64,000 bases of DNA from Trichostrongylus colubriformis. Lineage: Eukaryota > Nematoda > Chromadorea > Rhabditida > Trichostrongylidae. The stretch covers positions 37,509,282 through 37,573,281 of the forward strand of contig OZ022258.1 of NCBI GenBank assembly GCA_963978905.1, in the 5' to 3' direction. The translations under genes and the position numbers were made by a program. This document shows, piece by piece, positions 21,080-31,038 of this stretch. Below the pieces are notes generated by a model, which saw only the letters and a list, made by a program, of their open reading frames with translations, did no database searches and was not told where the DNA came from. Numbering within the stretch: the stretch's first letter is position 1; every line of letters begins with the position of its first letter.

Positions 21080-21097
21080 TGGTGCATCGGCCGTAGG
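21080..21097 (+). promoter_or_regulatory. BEL primer-binding site, tRNA-Gly-like
   Basis: TGGTGCATCGGCCG follows the CA end of the LTR directly. The pattern resembles the complement of a tRNA-Gly 3' end, a primer reported for BEL/Pao elements. The match to a specific nematode tRNA was not checked. Confidence 0.55.
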
Positions 21098-21926
21098 TAA
21101 CGTTCCCGTTCGACCGTTAATCGATCGACGGTCGGTAAAAGCGGCCCTACCACTACCCATGGGAATGCGCGTAGCCTTCCCTCCCTTCTACTAGGTAATT
21201 CAGTAAATACGCTTGCCAAGTTAGTACATTAACTAGGGTGCTAAGTACTCTAGAGCCCTAGGCATTTAAATTTGTCAAGTGGTGGCAGCCTTGTCAAGGT
21301 GAATGCACGCGCGCGGGGCTTCTAGTAGTACAATACCTAGGCAAATCAGGACGTGGGAGACGGGGCGATTAACAAGGTAGGAGCTAGCGCCTTAAATGAG
21401 ACACGGGGGTCTCAGCCGCAGTTACCGAAAGGGTAGCGCGGTGGATCGCTATCCTGAAAGAGGAGGTAGACTTGTAGGTACGTACCACATGCATGTTAGT
21501 CCCACTGTCAGAGTGGGCGCACTGAGAGAGCGCGCTCGTTCCTCTACCGTGTGGGTTGGCCACCCAATAAGGTAGAAAGGATAGGTGTTAAAAATCTGGT
21601 TTGGGTCTACCGGCTCCACAAACCCTCGGTCATCGTCTCCGTCCCACCTCCTGACCACTTATACATTATACTTGCCACCCGTATAACTGGTATACATCAC
21701 AGACAAAACTCGGTCCTACGATCCAACAATACCACAGTATAATACCAGCACAACCTTCAAAACAGTTGCAAGAAAGACGAGGGTCACCTCAACAAAATCT
21801 AAATTAAAACAAACCAATTTTGCATTCAAATCCAATCATTTTTCATTATCTCTATCGGTCAATCTACAATTTATTATGTAATATACTCACGCCATCTCAT
21901 CGTTACGAGCGTTCGCCCTTTACACT
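21098..21926 (+). other. BEL 5' leader, no gene seen
   Basis: About 830 bp between primer site and gag with no convincing frame. It turns AT-rich after 21740. Confidence 0.4.
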
Positions 21927-22253
21927 GTGACGACGTCTGTAAGGTTTCAGGTTTTCCAAAACCCAAAGTTGGGAATATTCTCGTGGCCCACCCGTCACCA
22001 CTGCTGTCAACACGTCATCGATCAACATGACTTCCGTCGGCTACCTCAAAGGCCAGATTACGTAACCACCAAGGCGTTGGAGGAAACGAACCTACTGGCC
22101 CAGAGCGTACTCGCTGACAAGGTCGCCGAAGAGGAAAGAAACAGAGGGAAGATAGATACTTCAACAGAACGCACAAGACAGTACATGGAGGTGTTGAATA
22201 AACTACAACAACAATTACTCTACTCTACTACTCAATGGGAATCTACTCAATGA
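21927..22253 (+). pseudogene. BEL gag, N-terminal part
   Basis: The frame encodes a charged, probably coiled-coil stretch (NLLAQSVLADKVAEEERNRG, then YMEVLNKLQQQL). It ends at a stop at 22253, while an overlapping frame from about 22230 carries on (DWKRAESYAKKKEDEEESSS) into the main gag ORF, so a single frame change near 22.2 kb is likely. Confidence 0.55.
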
Positions 22254-22392
22254 CTGGAAACGGGCTGAGAGCTATGCCAAAAAGAAAGAAGATGAAGAAG
22301 AAAGCTCCAGCATACTACAGGGGTTCCAAGAACACTGGGAGTCAACAAATTGCGAATCACAGCTGACGATAGCGCGAATCAATATTTCATTT

Positions 22393-23448
22393 ATGGAAAA
22401 AGCAGTAGAGGAAGTCCAAGCTGTGATAGCAAAAGAGCAACAAAGAAGAGAGGAAGCGGAACACCCAGCACCCATACCAAGTCATTTAATTCAAATACCC
22501 AAGCTGGAACTTCCTAAATTCGCAGGTGACATAACACTCTTCCCAGAGTTCTGGGAAATATTCTCGGCTGCAATACACAACCACCCGTACATGACAGACG
22601 CCACCAAACTTATCTACTTGAAGGGAGCACTTCAAGGAGACGCGAAGGACATAGTGGCATCTGTACAGGTGGGGGACGATAACTACTCCAGAGCAGTCGA
22701 GTTATTACAGAGCACTTATAATAGGCCTGAACTACTACGGAACAGACTAGTGGACCAACTGGAATCTCTGCCTCCGGCAACCGAGTCTCCACTAGGGCTG
22801 CGTACTACATTATGCAAAGTAAAGGCCATATGGGTCCAACTAAGCAGTTTAAACGAACAACCAGGATCCACTATGACAATGAAAACCATTAGATCGAAGT
22901 TCCCACAGAAAACAAGGGAAAAGGTGGGCGAATTAAGAAGAAGAAACGACAATTGGAATACAGAGGACCTACTGTCTGCCCTTGACAGAGTCATTGATCA
23001 ATTCGAATTGATGGAGGACACAGATCCAACATCGATCAATGCGTCAAGGAAGGTAGGAAGCCGTAGTACACGAAGCCGTACACCTCCCCCAAAAAATCAC
23101 ACGACAAGAAGGGATGAAAAGAAGAGGAGTACGAGTCCACGCAGCAGTAGCGATTCCCAGAGAAGACATTCCAACAGTCGGCGCTGTCGTCTATGCCTCC
23201 GAGGAGGGCATGACCCTACCGAGTGCGAGGAAATTCCTTCTCCGCACGAAAGGAGACGCATAGTGACAGAACAAAAGCTATGTTGGAAATGTCTCCAGAA
23301 GGGACACCAACAATCCTACTGCGACGCACCCCTATGCCGCAATGCGGGAGGAATCATCATACGGCCCTGTGTTTTGAAAGAAATCACCCCCGTAGTCCAA
23401 GTCGATCTAATAGCCCACGACCACGTTATAGGCAGAGAAGGGATTTAA
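22393..23448 (+). CDS. BEL gag: capsid-like region and zinc knuckles
   Basis: The 351-codon frame, open upstream to about 22231, holds the DUF1759-like gag region (LPKFAGDITLFPEFWEIFSA, YLKGALQGDAKDIVAS), an RS-rich basic stretch, then CRLCLRGGHDPTEC and CWKCLQKGHQQSYC. After the second knuckle, near 23340, sense passes to the frame that contains the last knuckle and the protease; the C-terminal residues in this frame are read-through. Gag would assemble particles with the element RNA. Confidence 0.85.
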   Translation: MEKAVEEVQAVIAKEQQRREEAEHPAPIPSHLIQIPKLELPKFAGDITLFPEFWEIFSAAIHNHPYMTDATKLIYLKGALQGDAKDIVASVQVGDDNYSRAVELLQSTYNRPELLRNRLVDQLESLPPATESPLGLRTTLCKVKAIWVQLSSLNEQPGSTMTMKTIRSKFPQKTREKVGELRRRNDNWNTEDLLSALDRVIDQFELMEDTDPTSINASRKVGSRSTRSRTPPPKNHTTRRDEKKRSTSPRSSSDSQRRHSNSRRCRLCLRGGHDPTECEEIPSPHERRRIVTEQKLCWKCLQKGHQQSYCDAPLCRNAGGIIIRPCVLKEITPVVQVDLIAHDHVIGREGI

Positions 23449-25745
23449 CCGAAAGCTACTCCTCGACGAACAACTACAAAAATAGAAATAGAGTAGCAAG
23501 TAGGTCGCCAAGTCCAGATAGAAGAGAAAGGCCTAATACAAAAATGCCTCGTGGATATCGTCAAGGATCCCCTCACCCAAAAGTTGGATTCCGTCGAGGA
23601 GATACCAGATACACCTACAACAGTCACTCAAGAAGTCCAGGCAGGAGTACTACAGACTCAAGTCAAACAGACAGTGAACTAGAAACTGCATCAGAATTAC
23701 AGTACAAAATAGAGTCAAACGTCAACACCACACAAATAAGCAAAACATCCTCACGCAGTCAAAAGGAAACAATTACATGCAAAGTATCAAACACACAGAA
23801 TATTCCACGGTTAATGGTCGTAAAAGCATTCACAAGAAACCGTATTACAAAAAAGAAACAAACATTAACCGTGCTCCTAGACAGCGGCTCGGAATGCAGC
23901 TACATTAAATTAGCCACCGCACAAAGTCTAGGGTTAAAGCTCAAACACCCCACCAGTATGACAACGATTACAGTCGGAGGACATTCACATACGGAACAAT
24001 CATATAGTGTCAAAATTATACTTCACAATAGACAAAACGGGCAACCAACGAAACTCCACCTGTGGACCAAGGGTTACATAACAAAGGTGCCCGCCATAGG
24101 AGGAGCAAACGACGAAAACCATGTCGTGGATAACGAAGGATACGAGGAGATTGATATCTTGATTGGGATGGACCACTACTGGGGCGTAGTGGAATTCATC
24201 TCAGGCTATCAACTTCCCTCGGGCCTCGTGAAATCCTTCACAAAGCTTGGTCCCGTTTTGTCAGGTCAAAAGTCATCGTCTATAATCAGAACATACTCCA
24301 CCTCCGAATCCATTGAGTCCGAAGAAAACAATACAAATAGCATGATAAACGACCTCTTCGGACTGGAAGCCATAGGCACACAAGACGATGCAGATGACTC
24401 AAAAAACAGTATAATTCAACACTACTACCATACTGTGAGGGTGAAAAACGGCCTCATATACGTCAAATTCCCATGGAAGTCCTCACACCCTCCACTAGCA
24501 GACAATAAGGCACTTGCAGTACGCAGATTAGAAAATCAGTACAACAAACTCCACAAAAATAACAAAATGTGGAGCGAATACTGCCAGACCTTTGAACAGC
24601 GGCTACAAGCAGGGATCATAGAGGACGTACAACATCAAAAATCACATGGAAACAAAGAATATTACATACCACACCAGGCCGTAATCAAAGAAGACAGCAA
24701 TACTACAAAACTCCGAATCGTCTTTGATGCCTCCAGTCACATGAGGGGCGCTCCCAGCCTCAATGACTGCATCCATCAAGGACCATCAATGCTACCGGAC
24801 TTATGCGGTACCCTATTACGAGCACGCTTAAGCCCCATACTAATCATAGCGGATGTGGAGAAGGCATTTCATCAAATCCGACTACAAGAGGATCAACGAG
24901 ATGCCACAAGGTTTCTTTGGTTGAAAGATACTACAAAGGGGCCTACAAAAGACAACATCCGCATACTACGATTCACCCGTATTCCATTTGGAGTTAACGC
25001 ATCACCATTCCTACTTAACATGTCAGTAAAGTATGCACTGGAAAGGGATAGCAACAATCAGCTACGTTACGAAATATTAGCTAATACATACGTAGATAAC
25101 GTGCTGATTGGGGCGAATACCATTGAAGAAGGTCTACGAAAACAAAAATTATGCAAGAAGACCTTCTCGAGAATGGGCATGAACCTTCGCGAGTTCATGT
25201 CCAATCATAACACGGTATTCGACGCTATTCCAGAAAAAGATAGAATGAAAGCGACATGTAGTACAGTTAAATTATTAGGACTCAAATGGGATACCGAAAT
25301 GGACACTTTAACGGTGCCCATCAAAACTACATCCAATGAAGTAGCCACAAAAAGAACAGCCTTAAAAGCCATGGCATCAACGTTTGACCCTCTGGGTCTC
25401 CTTACTCCACTATTCATTAGACTTAAAATGTTCATCCAGGACCTGTGGATAAATAAGTACGACTGGGATGACTCATTTGACGAAGCTACTACAACAAGAT
25501 ATCAAGCCATCGTAAAAGACATCAAAGGGTTTCGAAAGGACATACCCCGGTACATCAACACTATAAAAAACGCAAAATACGACTTAGTACTCTTCAGCAG
25601 CTTGATATTCTCGAAGAGCAAACTGGCGTCTGCCGAAAAGGCTACCAAGGTTGGAGCTGATGGGAGCCGTACTGGCAGCAAAGCTAGTTCGCTTCATACG
25701 GAAACAGCTGAATATCGAGTTCGAATCTGTACACATCCTATCTGA
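23223..25745 (+). CDS. BEL protease and reverse transcriptase (catalytic Asp lost)
   Basis: The usable frame starts near 23340 with CGRNHHTALC, then an Arg/Ser-rich spacer, then the aspartic protease (TVLLDSGSECSYIKLA, 23866-23913). The RT shows motif A with Asp (IIADVEKAFHQIRL, near 24850), motif B (IPFGVNASPFLLN, near 24985) and motif C as TYVDNVLIGA: codon AAC at 25098-25100 replaces the second catalytic aspartate. The frame ends in RNase H sequence (FSKSKLA), but the stretch before it that should hold the first RNase H acidic residue appears to be missing. The enzyme should be inactive. Confidence 0.88.
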   Translation: MRGNSFSARKETHSDRTKAMLEMSPEGTPTILLRRTPMPQCGRNHHTALCFERNHPRSPSRSNSPRPRYRQRRDLTESYSSTNNYKNRNRVASRSPSPDRRERPNTKMPRGYRQGSPHPKVGFRRGDTRYTYNSHSRSPGRSTTDSSQTDSELETASELQYKIESNVNTTQISKTSSRSQKETITCKVSNTQNIPRLMVVKAFTRNRITKKKQTLTVLLDSGSECSYIKLATAQSLGLKLKHPTSMTTITVGGHSHTEQSYSVKIILHNRQNGQPTKLHLWTKGYITKVPAIGGANDENHVVDNEGYEEIDILIGMDHYWGVVEFISGYQLPSGLVKSFTKLGPVLSGQKSSSIIRTYSTSESIESEENNTNSMINDLFGLEAIGTQDDADDSKNSIIQHYYHTVRVKNGLIYVKFPWKSSHPPLADNKALAVRRLENQYNKLHKNNKMWSEYCQTFEQRLQAGIIEDVQHQKSHGNKEYYIPHQAVIKEDSNTTKLRIVFDASSHMRGAPSLNDCIHQGPSMLPDLCGTLLRARLSPILIIADVEKAFHQIRLQEDQRDATRFLWLKDTTKGPTKDNIRILRFTRIPFGVNASPFLLNMSVKYALERDSNNQLRYEILANTYVDNVLIGANTIEEGLRKQKLCKKTFSRMGMNLREFMSNHNTVFDAIPEKDRMKATCSTVKLLGLKWDTEMDTLTVPIKTTSNEVATKRTALKAMASTFDPLGLLTPLFIRLKMFIQDLWINKYDWDDSFDEATTTRYQAIVKDIKGFRKDIPRYINTIKNAKYDLVLFSSLIFSKSKLASAEKATKVGADGSRTGSKASSLHTETAEYRVRICTHPI

Positions 25746-26574
25746 TTCACAGATAGCACTGTACTGGATTCACTCCTCGAAGCAGCTGAAAACCTTCGTC
25801 AATAACAGAGTCAAGTACATCAAACAGGTCATGGATGAACTATCAGAATCCAAAATAGCCAACCAATTCCACTACGTTAACACAGAAGATAATCCAGCGG
25901 ACTGTGCAACGAGAGGCCTATCAGCCTCAGAACTAATACACCACATATGGTGGCACGGTTCACGCTTTATACTGGATTCACCCAATACATGGCCTAATTC
26001 ATCCATGGACTTTACTCGACCCACACCTCCAAAAGAAGCGGAAGTCGAGTTCAAGTCGGTAAACACTACAGTTTCAGAAGGCTATACTTCATTCATTCCG
26101 TTCGAGAAAACTAATTCGTATAATAAGCTTCTTCGCATCACTGCGTATGTTCTCAAGTACATAGGGAAACTCAGGCGAAAGGTCAATCAAAACACGTCGC
26201 CAGAGTACCCCGAAGGTCTACTAGATCACGTCTCCCCAGGGCCCACTATTAACGGAGACGATCTAGCAGCCGCAGAAGTAGTACTATTACGAGAACATTA
26301 CCGCGAAGGAGTACTACAATTAAAAGCGGACATCACAAAACGATTCCAGCTCACACTCGACGAAAACAATATTTACCACACTAATTCACGCATGGCTAAT
26401 TCAAATATGAACGAAACAGCAAAAAACCCCCATACTGCTACTCCCCAAACATCACTTAACACGCGTCATTATAATGCACTATCATCAAAAACTATTCCAC
26501 GCCGGGTCCTCTCACGTAGTTTCCGAACTACGCAACCATTACTTCATCCCCAAGATTCGGACGATTGTGAATAG
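25651..26574 (+). CDS. BEL RNase H C-terminal part and connection to integrase
   Basis: Begins with MELMGAVLAAKLVRF and VHILSDSQIALYWI (acidic active-site region), then the tether NTEDNPADCATRG and the long linker to integrase. It lies in a different frame from the RT, so one shift near 25.6 kb separates them. The residues after about 26470 are read-through; integrase continues in the third frame. Confidence 0.8.
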   Translation: MELMGAVLAAKLVRFIRKQLNIEFESVHILSDSQIALYWIHSSKQLKTFVNNRVKYIKQVMDELSESKIANQFHYVNTEDNPADCATRGLSASELIHHIWWHGSRFILDSPNTWPNSSMDFTRPTPPKEAEVEFKSVNTTVSEGYTSFIPFEKTNSYNKLLRITAYVLKYIGKLRRKVNQNTSPEYPEGLLDHVSPGPTINGDDLAAAEVVLLREHYREGVLQLKADITKRFQLTLDENNIYHTNSRMANSNMNETAKNPHTATPQTSLNTRHYNALSSKTIPRRVLSRSFRTTQPLLHPQDSDDCE

Positions 26575-27277
26575 TGTCATATCCAGGTGCGTCGCATGTA
26601 AACGCCACCAGGGTCGACACTATTCCTACCCAAAAACACCGGATCTACCAAGCCAGAGGGTGACCCGGAGTCGTCCATTCCAGAACACAGGTCTCGACTA
26701 TTTCGGACCTCTACTAATACGACCACAGTGCGGAGCAGACCAAAAGGTATGGGTGTGCCTCTTCACATGCATGGCGACACGCGCCCTGCACTTAGAGGTG
26801 GTAGCGGATAACTCAGCACCTCAGTTTCTCCTGGCATTCAGAAGGTTCGTGGCACGCCGTGGAACCCCGAACCTAGTTCTGAGTGACAACGCGCCCACCT
26901 TCAAGCTAGGAAGGGAGGTACTGGTTAATGAACTACACAACCTCAAAGAGGACCCCGTAGTACAATATTTCACAGCATCCCAGAGCCTTCAATGGAAGTT
27001 CATAACCCCTCTCTCCCCATGGAAAGGAGGGTTCTATGAGAGGCTCGTGGGATCAGTGAAATCCGCACTCAGAAAGACAATAAACAGGAAAATCCTAGAC
27101 CTGTGGACACTACAAACACTTATTTCAGAAATAGAGACAATGCTTAACACACGCCCTATCACACCAGTACTCACCTACAAATCAGACAACACATTCGTAC
27201 TACGACCAATTGACCTCATTAACCCCTATTTCACACCAGCCAAAGCGACCGTCGGTAATACAAGAGTACTAGCATAA
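26474..27277 (+). CDS. BEL integrase, zinc finger and catalytic core
   Basis: The HHCC finger (LFHAGSSHVVSELRNHYFIP ... CVACKRHQG) is followed by the DDE core: Asp in GLDYFGPLL, Asp in LVLSDNAPTF, Glu in GGFYERLVGSVK. All three catalytic acids are present. The frame stops at TAA 27275-27277, inside the C-terminal region that continues in the same frame to 27757. Confidence 0.9.
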   Translation: MHYHQKLFHAGSSHVVSELRNHYFIPKIRTIVNSVISRCVACKRHQGRHYSYPKTPDLPSQRVTRSRPFQNTGLDYFGPLLIRPQCGADQKVWVCLFTCMATRALHLEVVADNSAPQFLLAFRRFVARRGTPNLVLSDNAPTFKLGREVLVNELHNLKEDPVVQYFTASQSLQWKFITPLSPWKGGFYERLVGSVKSALRKTINRKILDLWTLQTLISEIETMLNTRPITPVLTYKSDNTFVLRPIDLINPYFTPAKATVGNTRVLA

Positions 27278-27757
27278 GATCACCTAGACAATTCCAGTTC
27301 TAATGAGTACCTAATCGAGTCCTTCGTGTCACTCAAAGAGTCCCTGGAGACGTTCTGGGAAGCGTGGCAGAGACTTTACCTACAAAGTCTGGCAGAACGC
27401 AACCAGAAAACAACACCCTCCAAAATTGGCTCGAAAGACACACCTAAACAAGGGGACGTGGTACTCATAAGGACGGATAATACACCACGGTCATCATGGC
27501 TTCTCGGGGTTATAACACAAATCAACAAATCAAGTGATGGGCTAATCAGATCAGTACAAATCAAAACAGGCAACGGAAAAGTACTGGATCGATCGATTAA
27601 TCAGCTGATACCTCTGGAGGTATCAGCACAAGACAAAGATTCCATATTGCAATCAAAAAAAGAACCTCGACCAGTACGAATCCAGCCGCCCAGAAAAGCA
27701 AAAAATAGTGCAAACAATCAATTCACACAAAACCATCACAAAGAAACAATGAAATAA
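27278..27757 (+). CDS. BEL integrase C-terminal region (DUF5641-type), after a stop
   Basis: Same frame as the integrase core, separated only by the TAA. It contains ESLETFWEAWQRLYLQSLAE, then KQGDVVLIRTDNTPRSSWLL, which matches the conserved C-terminal region of BEL integrases. Product from this half alone is unlikely unless the stop is read through. Confidence 0.8.
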   Translation, partial: DHLDNSSSNEYLIESFVSLKESLETFWEAWQRLYLQSLAERNQKTTPSKIGSKDTPKQGDVVLIRTDNTPRSSWLLGVITQINKSSDGLIRSVQIKTGNGKVLDRSINQLIPLEVSAQDKDSILQSKKEPRPVRIQPPRKAKNSANNQFTQNHHKETMK

Positions 27758-28800
27758 ATGAACTATAACACTCACCTGTGAAATAATACAAACAAAAACA
27801 ACAACATTACAACAACAACAAGCAGCTAATTCAACATTGCATGCAATTCATATCAATACCCAAACATCCTTCATCATCAACTTCAAGTAACACATGATTA
27901 ATACATAAACACAAAGAACTTACCTCCGAGATAATACAAATAATGCAAAATACAGAAATAACAGCAACATCACAACAACCAACCTGATGCCTCGCCCAAT
28001 TCACTAACATCAACATCCCTCCAAATCCTTTCACCTTGACTCTAATTAGTACACGCGCGTATACTTCGCCGTACCCTAAAGGCCCTAAGCGCAGTTCGGG
28101 ATGAAGGTCCCGACGCGTAAGCCAAACGCCGACACGCAGCGGCGCGCTCACGGCGAAATGAGAAATTCTCATTTTCGCTACAGCGCAACGCCACAAGAGG
28201 TTTTCCTGCCTTTTTTCGTCCATTACGCGTCGTTTCGTTCGTGTACTAATTGCCGTCGTGTTCCTTTATTCCTATTCCATAATGCACCTTCCAATCTCAT
28301 CTATCACTTAACATATTCCACTCGCTCTACTCACTCCATCCTAACCTCACACAAATGCTCTATTACATAAAATCGTAAATTCTGATTTTGCATGAAACCA
28401 TCTTACTTCACATAATACGCGTGATTATCGCTTGCGTAGTACATGTATAAACATTTGATGTTTATTATTTACAAGTTACATTAATTCATTATCGATTTTC
28501 GCAAGCTCTGCGCCAACGTAGTTATACTTAACACCTGCTTGCGCACTGTACTAACTCATCGTAGTAATCACTTTCACGCACTATGTCTAGAGATAGTTCA
28601 AATTCATCTCGTATTTCACACTATTCTTCTCATAGTTCACCTCGCTTCATTAGTATCACATCTACCCAAAGGACATAGAAGCCGTTTAGTACACGAGTAC
28701 TGCAGTGAAAGAAGCTAGTTCAACAAAGAAAAGCGAAATATAACAGGGTTCTACTACAGCAGGCTTAACGTCAGTCACGAGCAGTTCAGCGAGAATTACC

Positions 28801-29421
28801 TTGTACTACAGCCCCATAAGTTGCTACCTATTACATTGCCTCGAGACACCGTCCCCGTCGGGCCGGAGGCTGGACCGCAGTCCACCCAAATCAGGCGCCC
28901 GCCCGACTTGCCCACTCAGCCAGCACAAGCATCTAGTGCAGGATCACAGCTGGGCAAGAGAAAGCATAGAGGAGGCAGCGCGCCGTGGGATATTACAGGT
29001 CTTCCGCCGGCGAAGTCATGACGTAGTCCATCACGCAGGCTGCGGAGCCGTAGTTCAGAACAGAGAGATGCATAGTTCAGCACCCTCACTGGCACACTTG
29101 TCGGCATTCCTACCCGACAAATACCTCCTAGCGATAAAGTCAGGGTGAGGGATGTGTTTTCTGCGGGCTGCGAGACCACAGTTCCTCGTACTCTATCGGC
29201 ACCCCTAACTCACCAGTCGAGCTGTCATAGCTGAGAGGCACGGGACATGCAGCAACTGCCTCGAACAGCACCATGTGATTTGCATCCGCAAGGATCCTTG
29301 CTCGATATGCAAGGAAGATGGCCAGCACAGGGCGTTCTGTATCTACAACCGGTTCGCCATTATGGATAAGGACATAACGCCAGAGCGCCTACACGACCTC
29401 CTCCGCGTCCGGACCTACTGA
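28801..29421 (+). CDS. BEL accessory ORF, probably two exons, Cys/His-rich
   Basis: A frame ending LPDKYLLAIKSG meets a stop unless a 72-bp intron is removed: donor GG/GTGAGG at 29145, acceptor CACCAG at 29211-29216. Splicing keeps the phase and opens the frame to TGA at 29419. The second exon has CSNCLEQHHVIC and CSICKEDGQHRAFC, knuckle-like Cys/His clusters, then a short acidic-basic tail. The 5' start is unresolved (no ATG at the frame's upstream limit). It sits where BEL elements may carry an env or other extra gene, but has no signal peptide or membrane segment. Function unknown. Confidence 0.5.
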
Positions 29422-29444
29422 TCGCCTCCACCTGCAGCGATCGT

Positions 29445-29711
29445 TTGTCGACACTACGAGCGCTCATCCCGGGAGAGAGAAGAATACGTCGACCACCGGA
29501 CTTATTCGAGGAATCAAGACACGCGGAGCGCTCACGACCATCTAGTTCAGTGAGGAACGAAGACCAAGCAGGCCCTTCCGGAATGCAGAGGCAGTCGGAC
29601 CAGCCGGGTCCGTCCGGGCTCTCCGGGCGTCCCAGGAAACGCGCCCGATCCCCCTCCGAGGAGGGAAATAGGGAAGGGTTCTCTCCCGCAGAAAGCACTG
29701 ACACCTGGTAG
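29445..29711 (+). CDS. BEL accessory region: Pro/Gly/Arg-rich ORF
   Basis: 88 codons, low complexity, with QAGPSGMQRQSDQPGPSGLS and a nuclear-localisation-like RPRKRARSPSEEG. A similar composition occurs in another frame at 28830-29020 (SAGSQLGKRKHRGG). It may be a further exon of the accessory gene or a chance frame; I could not find a decisive splice link. Confidence 0.3.
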   Translation: MSTLRALIPGERRIRRPPDLFEESRHAERSRPSSSVRNEDQAGPSGMQRQSDQPGPSGLSGRPRKRARSPSEEGNREGFSPAESTDTW

Positions 29712-29789
29712 TACGTGCCTTCCATCCTTAGTTCACTTACTCCAGCTTTACAGCTCGATCATCTAATACAGAAAACCCTACGCGTCCGC

Positions 29790-29936
29790 GTTAATACAAT
29801 AGTCCAGCATTGCCCCAATGCTGTCACCAATACCATAGTTCAACCTTATTCCCATGCCGTCTCTAATACAATAGTTCAGCATTGTTCCTGTGTTCTCTTT
29901 AGTCCAGTAGTTCAGCATTTCCCCAAGGAGGAGCAG
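29790..29936 (+). repeat. 36-bp imperfect tandem repeat in the BEL 3' region
   Basis: Four units share AATACAATAGTTCAGCATTG-like cores (29791, 29827, 29863, 29899). They would read as a 12-residue repeat (NTIVQHC...) in one frame, but that frame lacks coding context. The heptamer AGTTCAG is frequent across 28.6-30.2 kb. Confidence 0.55.
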
Positions 29937-30460
29937 TCGGGCCGTGCAGTCACCAAGGAACCAGGATCTCCCCAGGTAAGTGCCAGTTGCTTGAATGCTT
30001 TACGTTCAGTGTTCAGGTTCGATAGTCGCTGGTTCTGTCGCTTACCTACGTTGTATTCCTTTACGCCAATCCTTGCCGACAGCTACTCCACTATAGGACT
30101 CACTTAACTGAGCCCTTTTTACTTTTCGTTTCTTTGCCTTGTTTTAACGGTTTAGTTCAGAGTTTATCGCCTTCGCTACCAGCCGTGCGTGGTACTCGTC
30201 GTTGGTATTGTCGGTTTCTCGCCGTCGGTTCAATTACGACATCTTACGGCGCGACGACCCAGCTGGCGGGTTCGAGGTGCCGTTACTAACACTTCTACTA
30301 ACCCATTGTTTTATTGCCAGCTATTGATGTTTTGTTCTTTGTTGGTGCCTTACTCCTGTTGCTAGTTGTGTTGTTGCTAGCCCTTGTCGTAGTTCATTTA
30401 GATATTGTCGTTCTTTTTGTTACTAACCCATTTACTCACCGGGCCGTACGTTTTACTCAG

Positions 30461-30472
30461 GATAAGGGGGGA
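30461..30472 (+). promoter_or_regulatory. Polypurine-tract candidate of BEL
   Basis: GATAAGGGGGGAT lies upstream of the 3' LTR and would prime plus-strand synthesis. The exact LTR start after it is not resolved: the first TGT is TGTGACCGG at 30506. Confidence 0.4.
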
Positions 30473-30627
30473 TTAACTTAAGACAATGGTTCTTTAGCGT
30501 AGAAGTGTGACCGGACGCTTTCTATTGAGAGTCCGCCTGACGACAGGGTGCATACTTTGGCCGGCTCCCCAACTTTTGCGGCCGGGTTCACTGCAGTCGC
30601 CCGTGCAGACAGGGGTCTGGAGCTGAC

Positions 30628-31038
30628 GCCCTTAGAACAAGTAGCAGAATTGTCCCGACTTTTGGAATCTTCCTGATTCGCCTCAGACTGTCGACGGGGC
30701 TCGTAGCGAGAGCCCGGCGTGAGTTACCTTCTAGTTCAGGTTTATATCTTGTATGGTATTGTTGTATTCCATATAAACTTCTTAGTTCTTTCGTGTATTA
30801 TTCTTGTGTGTCATTAGAGGAACTCCCTCGACCTTTCTTGCATTGTGTATGTTGGTGTCGTATCACTTTCGTGTTATCGTGCAGTCGGGTGTAACGGGGA
30901 AAGTTCCCAGGCGTCAGCCTGGCTAACGTAGTCACCAGGTCCCCTATTAGTTCCACCTCGCACATTAGGACCCTGGGAGGGTTAGGTTAGGCGTGGTCCG
31001 CAATCAATGCGGACCCCCATGGGGCGCCGTTTGCAATA
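30628..31038 (+). repeat. BEL 3' LTR, part shared with the 5' LTR
   Basis: 411 bp matching 20669-21079 with three mismatches; the terminal CA has become TA. The sequence directly upstream (30506-30627) should be the rest of U3 but does not match the corresponding part of the 5' LTR. Confidence 0.8.

Larger units (their letters stand above)
20410..31038 (+). mobile_element. BEL/Pao LTR retrotransposon, 10.6 kb, defective
   Basis: Bounded by the 5-bp duplication CGGTG (20405-20409 and 31039-31043) inside LINE sequence, as is typical for BEL/Pao. The order is LTR, primer site, gag with two zinc knuckles, protease, RT, RNase H, integrase with the C-terminal DUF5641-type region, a 2.9-kb accessory region, LTR. 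The frames shift at about 22.2, 23.34, 25.6 and 26.5 kb and there is an in-frame stop at 27275. The RT carries YVDN instead of YVDD. The left arm of the inverted duplication lacks the insertion, so it is the youngest large event here. Confidence 0.92.

Noticed and set aside
28101..30107. BEL downstream region as an envelope gene
   Set aside because: No signal peptide, transmembrane segment or fusion-type feature is visible; the only patterned part is the Cys/His-rich exon.
29445..30107. 12-residue repeat protein over the 36-bp tandem repeat
   Set aside because: The frame is a by-product of the DNA repeat and has no coding context at either end.
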